DNA of 64,000 bases. Source: an uncultured Clostridia bacterium. GTDB lineage: Bacteria; Bacillota; Clostridia; Christensenellales; UBA3700. The stretch is taken from the NCBI GenBank assembly GCA_944380395.1, contig CALWHM010000001.1:130999-194998 (forward strand), given 5' to 3'. Made by a program: the position numbers and the translations under genes. Position 1 is the first letter of the stretch. Each line of letters starts with the position of its first letter. Under the pieces are notes generated by a model. It had not been told where the DNA came from. It searched no databases and was given only the letters and a program-made list of their open reading frames with translations. Shown one piece after another: positions 57,036 through 64,000 of the stretch.

Positions 57036-57067
57036 AACGGGCGGCTTTATTTTCTTGCCGCCCCGTT
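57036..57067. terminator. GC-rich inverted repeat after the glycosylase gene
   Basis: AACGGGCGGC pairs with GCCGCCCCGTT with one bulge. The T run lies on the plus-strand side, so its value as a stop for the minus-strand gene is doubtful. Confidence 0.45.
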
Positions 57068-57073
57068 GGTTTT

Positions 57074-57568
57074 TTATTCGTTTGTAAACGCCAACCGCCA
57101 TTTTTCCATATCGAATTTGAAATTGGCAGGCGATGTGGAAGGCATTTTATAATAGGGAATATCGACTTCTTTTTTGAAATACCTTTTGAAAAGAGTGTGG
57201 CTCTTTCCGCCGTTGCACAAAATTTTCCTTATCCTGGCGCCCTTTATCAGCTCGGGGATATCGTTGATGTTTTCGCGTGTGAGGTTTTTAAGGCTGCTGT
57301 CCGCGGAGCCTGCCGTTTCGCACTCCTTTACCATATCCCATACGGCGATTTTATGGGAGAGCAGAAAGCTCCTTCTTCCCTCCTTGTCCTCGGGGACCGT
57401 TTCCCCGAATACGCTTTGGAGCATACTCCAAAACCTGTTGCGCGGATTGGCATAATAAAAATTCCCGCGCGAAGCCACGGAGGGGAAGCTGCCCAAAATA
57501 AGCACCTCGCACTCCGCCGAACACACGGGCGGCAGACCGAATTTCAAGCCGAATACGTCTTTTTTCAT
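57074..57568 (-). CDS. DNA-deoxyinosine glycosylase (UDG superfamily)
   Basis: A uracil-DNA-glycosylase-fold protein of 164 residues that fits the hypoxanthine-DNA glycosylase group (family 6). Motif 1 is LILGSFPSVASRGNFYYANP, with the FWSML segment following, and the C-terminal motif is PSTSPANFKF. These remove deaminated bases from DNA. ATG 57568 overlaps the stop of the GH31 gene as ATGA; the upstream ATG 57583 lacks support. The link to a glycosidase gene is probably just shared transcription. Confidence 0.85.
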   Translation of the reverse strand: MKKDVFGLKFGLPPVCSAECEVLILGSFPSVASRGNFYYANPRNRFWSMLQSVFGETVPEDKEGRRSFLLSHKIAVWDMVKECETAGSADSSLKNLTRENINDIPELIKGARIRKILCNGGKSHTLFKRYFKKEVDIPYYKMPSTSPANFKFDMEKWRLAFTNE

Positions 57569-59913
57569 CTTTTGACAGTGCAAATGCGCCTGAGTTCTTC
57601 TATGGGACCCGTAAGCGCTTTGGGCGCGCGTATCTTACTTGTAAGACTGTCAAGAGCGCAGCTGAACACCTGCTTTTTGCGGAAGTTCTTCATATTGTAG
57701 CGCGAAACGGTATCTATCACGCTTTCGCGGTAATCGGCGTTGCAGGTGAATACGCAGTTTTTCAAGGTGACGACTATCGGAACGCCCGTGTATTCCACGC
57801 ATACGGCGCCGTCCGTCATAGCCGCGCTCTTTCCGTCCACGTCCGCGTCCGCAGAGGCGATGTCGCAAAAACGTAGATAAAATTTTCTGCCCCTAGGGAG
57901 CATTCCCGTATCTCCGCCCGCGGGCATAATCGTGAATACCGCTTCATCTCCCGACAGCGTGATCGACATATGCGTGCGCACATACGCGCCCTTTTCATAG
58001 TCCATACTTATGCCGTCGTCCTCATAAAGCACATATTCGCCGTTGCCGCGGTATATGAGTATTTCCAGGTCATTTTGAATGGATATGCTGTTGTCGCAGC
58101 CGTTTTTATACATAGGTATAATGGCGCCTTCGCGCGCGAATACGGGCACTTTGCCCAAATCGCGGTATACGCGGTACTCCCCTTCCGTATACACGTTTCC
58201 GGTGAATATGTCCGTCCACCTGCCCTCGGGTATCCAGACGTCCGCCGCCGCAAGACGGCTGACTTTGTCCGATTTTTCCGTTATCGGACACACGAGTAAG
58301 CCACTGCCGAACATATACTCGCCTTTGGCTTTGTAAGCCTCCTTGCAGTCGTAGGAGTAATACATCGGCTCGCACAGGGCGCGCCCGCAGGTGTGCGTGA
58401 TGTAGTTTTCCGAATACAGATACGGTATGAGTCTGTGACGCAGGCGGAGCATTGCGTCCGCGACTTCCTCCGCCGCGGGGGAGCACTTCCACGGCTCCTT
58501 ACCCATAAACTCATTGGAAGTGGAGTGCAGCCTGTTTATGGGAGAGAATACGCCGAATTGCAGCCAGCGCACATACAGTTCGTCATCCTTATAGCCGAAG
58601 TGGTGTCCGCCTATATCGTGGCTCCACCACGTATAGCCCACGTTTGCGGCGGTGGCGGTCATATACGGCTGAAATTTAAGGCTTTCCCACGTCATAAACG
58701 TATCGCCCGAAAATCCGACCGGATAGCGATGACTGCCCTCCTTGGCGTAACGGGACAGAATGAGCGCGCGCTTGCCCTCATCCACCTGATCCAAAAAGTG
58801 GTAATGGTTGAGCGCCCAAAGCGGGTCCAGACCGGGCACGTCGCTTATTTTACCCTGCTGCCAATCTATCCACCAAAAATCCACGCCGTCCTTTTCATAG
58901 GGGCGGTGTATCACGTCAAAGTAGGCTTTCAGATAGTTCTCATTGGCAAGGGAGAAGCTTATCTGCTTTTTTTCGGCGGGATCTACGCCCACCGTTTGAG
59001 CCACCTTTTCATACATATCTTCAAAAAATCTCACGCCCGTGGCGGGGTGCACGTTCAAAGTGACGCGGTAGTCCATATCCTTGAGTTCGCGCAGCATCGC
59101 CTTGTAATCGGGGAACAGATCCGTATTCCAGCTGTATCCCGTCCAGCCGGGCATGCCCGTGTTGTAGAAGAGTTCCAGAACCGTCTTGGGCGCCTTGGGA
59201 CGGGCTTCTTCCCCGAACTTGCTCACGATGTCCACCCAATGCCAATCCATATCTATGGTGGCTACGGTGAAGGGCAAGCCCTCCGCCTTGAAACGGCGCA
59301 TAAGCGTAAGGTACTCCTCCTGCGTGTACGCCTTGTAACGGCTCCACCAATTGCCAAGGGCAAAGCGCGGAAGCAGAGGGACTTGTCCGCATAATTTGAA
59401 GAAGTCGGCTATGCATTTGCGGTATTCGCTGCCGTATGCAAAGTAATACTTGTCCGAACATCTGGGGCGCTGCTCCACCTTGTCCCCGCGCAGGATAAGT
59501 CCGTTCGAGTCGTCCATTACGCCGACTCCGCCGCGCGACACAAGTCCGTCTTCCAGCGGAACGGCGCCGTTGCAGCCGTCCAAGGTGCGGCGCGTGCCCT
59601 TCAGATTGCCTTTTTTGAAATTGGTGACTTCGCGCCCGTCGGCAAGTATTATGCGCTTCATTCGGCGCGAACGCAGACTGTATGTAAAGTGCGCCTTATC
59701 AGTGATTATGTGCACTTCCGAACCTTTGCGCTCAAACCTGAACGCGGGGGTATCGAACGCTCTGCCCCACACCCTTTGCGTGGGTTCGTCGCAAAAATTG
59801 CCGTGTTCCACCCTCAAAAGGCAGGGCGTGAGCACGCTGAAACGCACTCCGTCTATTACTTTGATAAATTCCGCTGCCGTGGCGGACGCGGTTTTGACTT
59901 CAAATCTCTTCAT
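57565..59913 (-). CDS. Glycoside hydrolase family 31
   Basis: A cytosolic GH31 enzyme of about 782 residues that cleaves alpha-linked sugars from non-reducing ends. An N-terminal beta domain (1-170) is followed by the barrel with LPRFALGNWWSRYKAYTQEE and the nucleophile Asp in DFWWIDWQQGK. The acid/base region is GFSGDTFMTWESLKFQPYMT and the motif GYTWWSHDIGGH. C-terminal beta domains follow. WIDWQQ replaces the WxDMNE of maltases, so plain maltase activity is not assured. No signal peptide. ATG 59913 has GGGAAA upstream; the longer frame would cross the promoter. Confidence 0.9.
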   Translation of the reverse strand: MKRFEVKTASATAAEFIKVIDGVRFSVLTPCLLRVEHGNFCDEPTQRVWGRAFDTPAFRFERKGSEVHIITDKAHFTYSLRSRRMKRIILADGREVTNFKKGNLKGTRRTLDGCNGAVPLEDGLVSRGGVGVMDDSNGLILRGDKVEQRPRCSDKYYFAYGSEYRKCIADFFKLCGQVPLLPRFALGNWWSRYKAYTQEEYLTLMRRFKAEGLPFTVATIDMDWHWVDIVSKFGEEARPKAPKTVLELFYNTGMPGWTGYSWNTDLFPDYKAMLRELKDMDYRVTLNVHPATGVRFFEDMYEKVAQTVGVDPAEKKQISFSLANENYLKAYFDVIHRPYEKDGVDFWWIDWQQGKISDVPGLDPLWALNHYHFLDQVDEGKRALILSRYAKEGSHRYPVGFSGDTFMTWESLKFQPYMTATAANVGYTWWSHDIGGHHFGYKDDELYVRWLQFGVFSPINRLHSTSNEFMGKEPWKCSPAAEEVADAMLRLRHRLIPYLYSENYITHTCGRALCEPMYYSYDCKEAYKAKGEYMFGSGLLVCPITEKSDKVSRLAAADVWIPEGRWTDIFTGNVYTEGEYRVYRDLGKVPVFAREGAIIPMYKNGCDNSISIQNDLEILIYRGNGEYVLYEDDGISMDYEKGAYVRTHMSITLSGDEAVFTIMPAGGDTGMLPRGRKFYLRFCDIASADADVDGKSAAMTDGAVCVEYTGVPIVVTLKNCVFTCNADYRESVIDTVSRYNMKNFRKKQVFSCALDSLTSKIRAPKALTGPIEELRRICTVKR

Positions 59914-59955
59914 AATTTTCCCTTTATTCTCTATTGGCAATCGACTGCCGAATAC

Positions 59956-59984
59956 ATTATATAATAATATAGGTGTCACGTCAA
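59956..59984 (-). promoter_or_regulatory. Promoter of the GH31 gene
   Basis: TTGACG, 17 bp, TATAAT, about 40 bp before the ATG. Confidence 0.8.
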
Positions 59985-60145
59985 TATCAATTTCCGCGAA
60001 TTTTGTAAAATGCAACTTGAAATGTCACGCATTCAGCGGACGCTTGCCCTTATCTTGTTCAAGTTTTGAATACGCCTGCCGACGCGAGAGCTTCGGCAAT
60101 TGCCGGCGGACGGTTTCTTTTCAATAATTGTTCATAATTTGAACT

Positions 60146-60313
60146 ATTGAACGAGTGTTCAATAAGTCGGAAAAATTTTCGTAAAGATTATAGTTAAAAA
60201 TTTAGAAAAATTATTTTTAACATAAATTTTCAAACATATAGTTCGTATTTTTCATTTTGACTTATTGAACAGTTGAACAATTGAACAATTGAACAATTGA
60301 ACAATCGTTCAAT
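60146..60313. repeat. TTGAAC element copy C
   Basis: Exactly 168 bp, like copies A and B. It begins ATTGAACGAGTGTTCAA and ends in five TTGAAC half-sites closing with TTGAACAATCGTTCAAT. The AT-rich centre has drifted but still aligns with copy B (for example AAACATATAG). It lies 85 bp from the 3' end of the repeat-extended membrane protein gene. The rest of 59985-60398 shows no gene. Confidence 0.85.
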
Positions 60314-60398
60314 CAGGATGATAAGAAGTTGATATTTTACCGGCTGTACGGCAACTTATCCGATATAAAATTCCTGCCCGACAACTTATTTTCAAGTT

Positions 60399-61064
60399 TT
60401 AATAAAGCGCGGCGGTGCGGGCGATGCCGAAAGTGCCGTCAGGGGCGCGGGCGATGCCGAAAGCGCCGTCAGGGGTGCGGGCGATGCCGAAAGCGCCGTC
60501 AGGGGTGCGGGCGATGCCGAAAGTGTCGTCAGGGGCGCAGCCAATGCCGAAAGTGCCGTCAGGGGCGCGGAATAAAAAGCTGTGCGGCGGAGAAAAAGTG
60601 AACGTGAAAAAGCACACGAGCGTTATTATAAGCCCCGCAAGGGAGATGAGTGTCAAGAGCGGAAAGCGCTCCGCCGTGAGCAGAAAGTACGCCGTGACAT
60701 ACCCCAAAGCGACGGAAGCGATAAAGACGGCTATGTCCATAGCAAGCACGGAATGCCCTATCACCGACGTATACAGGTAAAAAGCGCCTGTCACAAAGCC
60801 TGCGGATACCGCAATGCAGAAGAACAGCGCGGAGATATAGTTGTTTGCGCCGCGCATAAAATACGCGCCCAAGGCAAAAAAGACGACGGCGGGAAGTATG
60901 AGCAGCTTTAAGTGCTCCCACACGCTTTCGTTTACGGGGAAAAGCCACGCCGTCCAAACGGCGCCCCCGCTCCATTCGTACACAAAGTGTCCCAATGTGC
61001 CCGCGATAAGAGTGAAAATGCCGCCCGATATGCAAAATGCGAGTATGCGCTTGCTGTGCACCAT
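60399..61064 (-). CDS. DUF6512-like membrane protein with decapeptide tail repeats
   Basis: A 221-residue protein with about six membrane spans (FCISGGIFTLIAGTLGHFVY at the start), resembling the DUF6512 family of uncharacterised Clostridia membrane proteins. That family ends in a PPhiPLF-DP-GTYG-like motif; here it reads PPHSFLFRAPDGTFGI. After it the last ten codons are repeated, giving units CAPDDTFGIA, RTPDGAFGIA (twice) and RAPDGTFGIA before the stop. The start at ATG 61064 begins just before the first span and has no ribosome site; a CATAAT lies 7 bp upstream. Family assignment is from memory of the C-terminal motif. Confidence 0.75.
   Translation of the reverse strand: MVHSKRILAFCISGGIFTLIAGTLGHFVYEWSGGAVWTAWLFPVNESVWEHLKLLILPAVVFFALGAYFMRGANNYISALFFCIAVSAGFVTGAFYLYTSVIGHSVLAMDIAVFIASVALGYVTAYFLLTAERFPLLTLISLAGLIITLVCFFTFTFSPPHSFLFRAPDGTFGIGCAPDDTFGIARTPDGAFGIARTPDGAFGIARAPDGTFGIARTAALY
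60421..60570. repeat. Five 30-bp repeats inside the membrane protein gene
   Basis: GCGATGCCGAAAGTGCCGTC plus ten bases repeats at 60421, 60451, 60481, 60511 and 60541 with no length change. Two units are identical; the others differ by one to three bases. Confidence 0.95.
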
Positions 61065-61123
61065 AATATAGATTATGACAAAAAAGCGTGCGCTTATACC
61101 GCACTCCGCCCACGCATAAAAAA

Positions 61124-61147
61124 ATGCGGCGCGCTGCCGCATTTTTG
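61124..61147 (-). terminator. Terminator after the ZIP gene
   Basis: ATGCGGC-AGCGC-GCCGCAT with T7 on the minus strand and T5 on the plus strand. Confidence 0.85.
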
Positions 61148-61160
61148 TCCGTGCGTATTT

Positions 61161-61961
61161 TCAGCCGAGCGCCACGTCCAAGGTCATCATAATAACAAAG
61201 CCTGCCATGGTGCCCCAGGTGGCAAGGTGCGGATGATCGCCGAAATGGGCGTCCGGGACCAAGTCCTCCACCACCACGAATATCATTGCGCCCGCCGCAA
61301 ATGCCAGCATCCACGGCTGAAGCGCGGATACGCCCGTTGCAAGGAAATATCCCACCACGGCGGCGATAGGTTCCACAATGCCGCTTGCCACGCCGAAGAG
61401 CGCGGCTTTCCACTTGCTGTTAAGCGCGCTTGACATAGGCAGAGCCACGGAAGCGCCCTCAGGGAAGTTTTGGATAGCCATGCCTATTGACAGTCCCAAG
61501 GCGCCCGCAAAAGCGGTGGCGTCGCCCTCCGCCGCGGAGACAGCCGCAACGCTGTACGCCACGCCCACGGCAAGACCTTCCGGAATATTGTGTATGGTAA
61601 CCGCCACGAACATCTTCATAGGTTTGGCAAGATTGCTGTGAAAGCCCTCCTCCTCACCGCTGCTGTGCATATGCGGCAAGACCTTGTCCAGCACGGTCAA
61701 AAACAGTCCGCCCAAAATAAAGCCGAACGCCGCGGGGACCCACGAAAAACTGCCGTAAATTCCCGACTCTTCCGCCTGTTGCAGGGACGGATCCAACAGC
61801 GACCATATGCTTGCCGCGACCATTATGCCCGCCGCAAAGCCCAAAAACAGCGTGTTTGCCTTGGGGGAATCCTTTTTGAATACAAAAGCCGTGAGCGCGC
61901 CCAACGCCGTGCCCACGAAAATAATGCTCATACCGAGCACCGTCATACCTGTTCCGGTCAT
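61161..61961 (-). CDS. ZIP family metal transporter (ZupT-like)
   Basis: A 266-residue importer of zinc or another divalent metal, with about eight membrane spans. The metal-binding helix motifs TIHNIPEGLAVGVAYS near residue 133 and NFPEGASVALPMSS near 168 are the HNxPEG and EG pairs of the family. The His-containing loop MHSSGEEEGFHSN near 93 is typical of the variable loop. Met-6 and Met-11 are other possible starts. Monocistronic. Confidence 0.93.
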   Translation of the reverse strand: MTGTGMTVLGMSIIFVGTALGALTAFVFKKDSPKANTLFLGFAAGIMVAASIWSLLDPSLQQAEESGIYGSFSWVPAAFGFILGGLFLTVLDKVLPHMHSSGEEEGFHSNLAKPMKMFVAVTIHNIPEGLAVGVAYSVAAVSAAEGDATAFAGALGLSIGMAIQNFPEGASVALPMSSALNSKWKAALFGVASGIVEPIAAVVGYFLATGVSALQPWMLAFAAGAMIFVVVEDLVPDAHFGDHPHLATWGTMAGFVIMMTLDVALG

Positions 61962-62082
61962 TACCCAACATTGCCGCCACCCCTGACGGCAAAGCCTCCG
62001 ATACCGCCCGCGCGGGCGTTTATTTATTATATTTTACTCCGCATACGGCGCAAGGTCAAGAATTTGCGGCGGAGCAAAAATA

Positions 62083-62115
62083 AAAAACGCGGTTGGCTCT
62101 GCCTTCCGCGTTTTT
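62083..62115. terminator. Bidirectional terminator after the fucosidase gene
   Basis: AAAAACGCGG and CCGCGTTTTT around a 13-nt loop, with T-rich ends on both strands. Confidence 0.75.
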
Positions 62116-62117
62116 CT

Positions 62118-63731
62118 TTATTTCGCGTATATCTCCACGCTGCGCAGTACGGGCACGCTGCGCGACTGCTTTACGGTTATCCTGACCCTGTCGGTCACGG
62201 GCGCGTTCTCGAATAAAAGACTGCGGCGGTTGCCTATTATCGTGCTGTCACCTATGAGCACCCAGCTTTCTCCGTCCTTTACCCACACTTCAAACTCCTC
62301 CACGCGCTGGGAGAAGCGCAGATCTTCCCTGAGGTCTATCCTGCCCACGCTTATAGGGGCGCTAAGGTAAAAGTCGAGAATGTATTCGTCGCTTGTGAAA
62401 GTGTATCCCGTTCTCTCTTCATTCAAAAGGTTTTTGAGTTCCGGCTTTTCTTCCATCACCTCTTTTCCGTCCTTCACATAGCCGACTTCTATGCTCTTTA
62501 CCTGCGCTTTTTCCGCCTTGGTGGCGGCTACGGCTTCACCGAGTTCTTTCAGCCGCTTGACATCCTTGCTCGGGATAAGCCCGTCTTTGTCGGGCGTGAC
62601 GTTCAAAAGCAGGCTGGAATTGCCGCCCACGGAAGTGAAGTATATCTGCATAAGATGGTCAAGCCCTTTGGGGGATTGATTCCAATGGTAGAACCAGCCC
62701 TTTCTTATGCTCACGTCCGTTTCCGCGGGATAGAAGATAAGGTCGCGGTACTTGGCAAGCAGTTCCCTGCTGCCCTTATCCTCTGCCTCCGCACTGACCG
62801 ATTGCAGTCTGTCCGCGTCCTCTTCGCTCGTCTGATGCTGCTGATTCGCGGCATTGCCCTCACTGACCACGCTCCACTCGCTCTCGCGTGCTATGCCCGC
62901 TTCGTTGCCTACCCAACGCACTTCGCTGCCCATATTGGCGGACACGCAGTCGGGCTGAAGCTTCCAGATGAGGTCTTCCCATTCGTCCATATGGTATTCA
63001 AAGTCGGCGGGAACTTCCTCTCCGCGCGCGCCGTCCATCCACACGCAGAATATCTCGCCCTTGCCGTCACCGTTGAAGTCGGGACCGTAGTCGCCGTTCA
63101 AAAGTTCCGTAAGCTGATCCATATAAAACTCGTTGTAAGCTTCCGTATCGCCGTAAGACTCCGCGTTCATATCCCAAGGGGAGAGATAAATTCCCATCTT
63201 CAAGCCGTACTTTTCACAGCTTTCGGACAGCATTTTCACCACATCGCCCTTGCCGTCCATCCACGAGCTGTTCTTTACGCTGTGCTCCGTGGTGGAAGTT
63301 TGCCACAGGCAGAAACCGTCATGGTGCTTTGCCGTGAGTATTATACCCTTGCTGCCGGAAGCCTTCAAAGCCTCACACCATTGGTCCGTGTTCAGATTTT
63401 CGGGGTTGAATTTGTCGGGATCTTCCTCTCCCGTGCCCCATTCGTTACCCGTAAACGTGTTCATACCGAAGTGGGCGAAATTGTAATATTCCAACTCCAA
63501 ATAATTGAGCTGGCGCTCATTGGGCACTACGGAGATGAGCCTTTCCACCTCCTCTCCGTCCTTGTCGTAACCGTTGTTTGCATTGCCGAAGCCTTCGTCA
63601 AATTCGTGCCCCGCGGTATAGGAATGCTCTTCGGGGCGTTCGAAATAGTCGTACTTCGTGCATGCGGAAAGCGTTGCCGCAAGCACGCATACGATAATCA
63701 AAATCGAGAATAGCGCAAGAGATTTTTTCAT
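62118..63731 (-). CDS. GH29 alpha-L-fucosidase lipoprotein
   Basis: A secreted fucosidase held on the membrane by a lipid. The signal peptide MKKSLALFSILIIVCVLAAT ends in the lipobox LSAC (Cys about residue 24). The GH29 barrel carries YNFAHFGMNTFTGNEWG, ILTAKHHDGFCLW and the nucleophile Asp in FCVWMDGARGEE near 237. A C-terminal F5/8-like beta domain (DLREDLRFSQRVEEFEVWV) ends the 537 residues. It suggests use of host or dietary fucosylated glycans. It has a consensus promoter and an AAGGAG site. Confidence 0.93.
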   Translation of the reverse strand: MKKSLALFSILIIVCVLAATLSACTKYDYFERPEEHSYTAGHEFDEGFGNANNGYDKDGEEVERLISVVPNERQLNYLELEYYNFAHFGMNTFTGNEWGTGEEDPDKFNPENLNTDQWCEALKASGSKGIILTAKHHDGFCLWQTSTTEHSVKNSSWMDGKGDVVKMLSESCEKYGLKMGIYLSPWDMNAESYGDTEAYNEFYMDQLTELLNGDYGPDFNGDGKGEIFCVWMDGARGEEVPADFEYHMDEWEDLIWKLQPDCVSANMGSEVRWVGNEAGIARESEWSVVSEGNAANQQHQTSEEDADRLQSVSAEAEDKGSRELLAKYRDLIFYPAETDVSIRKGWFYHWNQSPKGLDHLMQIYFTSVGGNSSLLLNVTPDKDGLIPSKDVKRLKELGEAVAATKAEKAQVKSIEVGYVKDGKEVMEEKPELKNLLNEERTGYTFTSDEYILDFYLSAPISVGRIDLREDLRFSQRVEEFEVWVKDGESWVLIGDSTIIGNRRSLLFENAPVTDRVRITVKQSRSVPVLRSVEIYAK

Positions 63732-63763
63732 AATATTCTCCTTATATCAAATATCACGGTTTA

Positions 63764-63792
63764 ATTATAACGCATATACGCGCGCTTTGCAA
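63764..63792 (-). promoter_or_regulatory. Promoter of the fucosidase gene
   Basis: TTGCAA, 17 bp, TATAAT, about 30 bp before the ATG. Confidence 0.8.
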
Positions 63793-63823
63793 GCGCAACC
63801 TATTCAATCCCGCTTTTTTACGC

Positions 63824-63851
63824 AAAAAAAAGGAGCGGCTCGTGCCGCTCC
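63824..63851 (-). terminator. Terminator of an upstream minus-strand transcript
   Basis: GGAGCGGC-ACGA-GCCGCTCC followed by T8 on the minus strand. It ends a transcript that comes from beyond the window. Confidence 0.9.
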
Positions 63852-64000
63852 CGTACCCGAAGGCAACCTCAGTAGAACACATTTATTGAAAAACATAAAA
63901 TATGTGTATATGTAGGTTTATAAGCTCTGCTTTTAGCTCTGCTGTTTTCAGACAGATTTGCGCGAGATGGCGCGCAGTTGTAGTAACCTACTACAAGCGA
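63852..64000 (-). other. 3' part of an unidentified transcript
   Basis: On the minus strand this stretch has small perfect hairpins: TTGTAGT/ACTACAA, TGCGCG/CGCGCA and CTGT/ACAG. One frame is open from the edge to a TGA near 63868, but its composition is unlike the neighbouring genes. It could be the 3' end of a structured RNA or the tail of a gene outside the window. Confidence 0.3.

Noticed and set aside
63852-64000. tracrRNA-like AAAACAGCAGAGC segment before a terminator
   Set aside because: The resemblance to Cas9 tracrRNA is short, and neither Cas9 nor a CRISPR repeat is in the window.

Overview
The window looks like a chromosomal segment of an endospore-forming, anaerobic member of the Firmicutes (class Clostridia), probably an uncultured gut lineage. 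Evidence for sporulation is spoIVA, yunB, and a spoVAC-spoVAD-spoVAE cluster behind a candidate sigma-G promoter. Evidence for Firmicutes is T-box leaders of the Phe and Leu classes, an FMN riboswitch on ribU, the scpAB, mutS2, NfnAB and ZIP/ECF-type gene content, and strong purine-rich ribosome sites. A GH29 fucosidase lipoprotein and a GH31 glycosidase fit a glycan-rich gut habitat (inference). No rRNA, tRNA, CRISPR array, transposase or phage gene was found.

Layout. 1-927 is gene-free and made of repeats: two arrays of a palindrome spaced 30 bp apart, a partial TTGAAC element and a third degenerate repeat. 0.9-4.8 kb (minus) is lysA, a site-2 protease, scpA and scpB. 4.9-5.9 kb (plus) is a WYL regulator. 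6-10.6 kb (minus) holds icd and a hydrolase-murF-ddl cell-wall group. 10.8-12.4 kb holds rimI, tsaB and tsaE. 12.4-13.4 kb (plus) is the FMN riboswitch with ribU. 13.5-15.2 kb has a sporulation-lipoprotein-like gene and a nadD-yqeK fusion, then an unrecognised membrane protein on plus. 16.2-20.6 kb (minus) is nth, nfnA, nfnB, obg, yhbY. 20.7-26.5 kb is a P-type ATPase, guaA and purA. 26.7-37.7 kb is one long minus-strand operon behind a Phe T-box: pheS, pheT, a U32 protein, mutS2, a small membrane protein, a cysteine desulfurase and thiI. 37.8-40.9 kb holds sporulation genes. 40.9-42.0 kb is a second gene-free repeat block. 42.0-50.2 kb (minus) is a complete shikimate-to-Phe/Tyr operon with an aroE-aroK fusion. 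50.3-53.8 kb is leuA plus a MATE transporter behind a Leu T-box. 53.8-55.5 kb is a gene-free block dense in several unrelated palindrome families. 55.5-64 kb has spoIVA, GH31 plus a DNA glycosylase, a third repeat locus that runs into the 3' end of a membrane-protein gene, a ZIP transporter and a fucosidase.

The most unusual content is repetitive. A 168-bp AT-rich element bounded by TTGAAC...GTTCAA palindromes is present in three full-length copies of identical length and one partial copy. At each of its three loci it lies beside a different, locus-specific sequence repeated with a period of about 30 bp. One of these 30-bp repeats is the amplified last ten codons of a membrane-protein gene. 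A second theme is genes (tsaE, nadD, the P-type ATPase) whose -10 box lies exactly 6 nt before the start codon, implying leaderless mRNAs. Functions are assigned by reading protein motifs by eye; no database search was possible.
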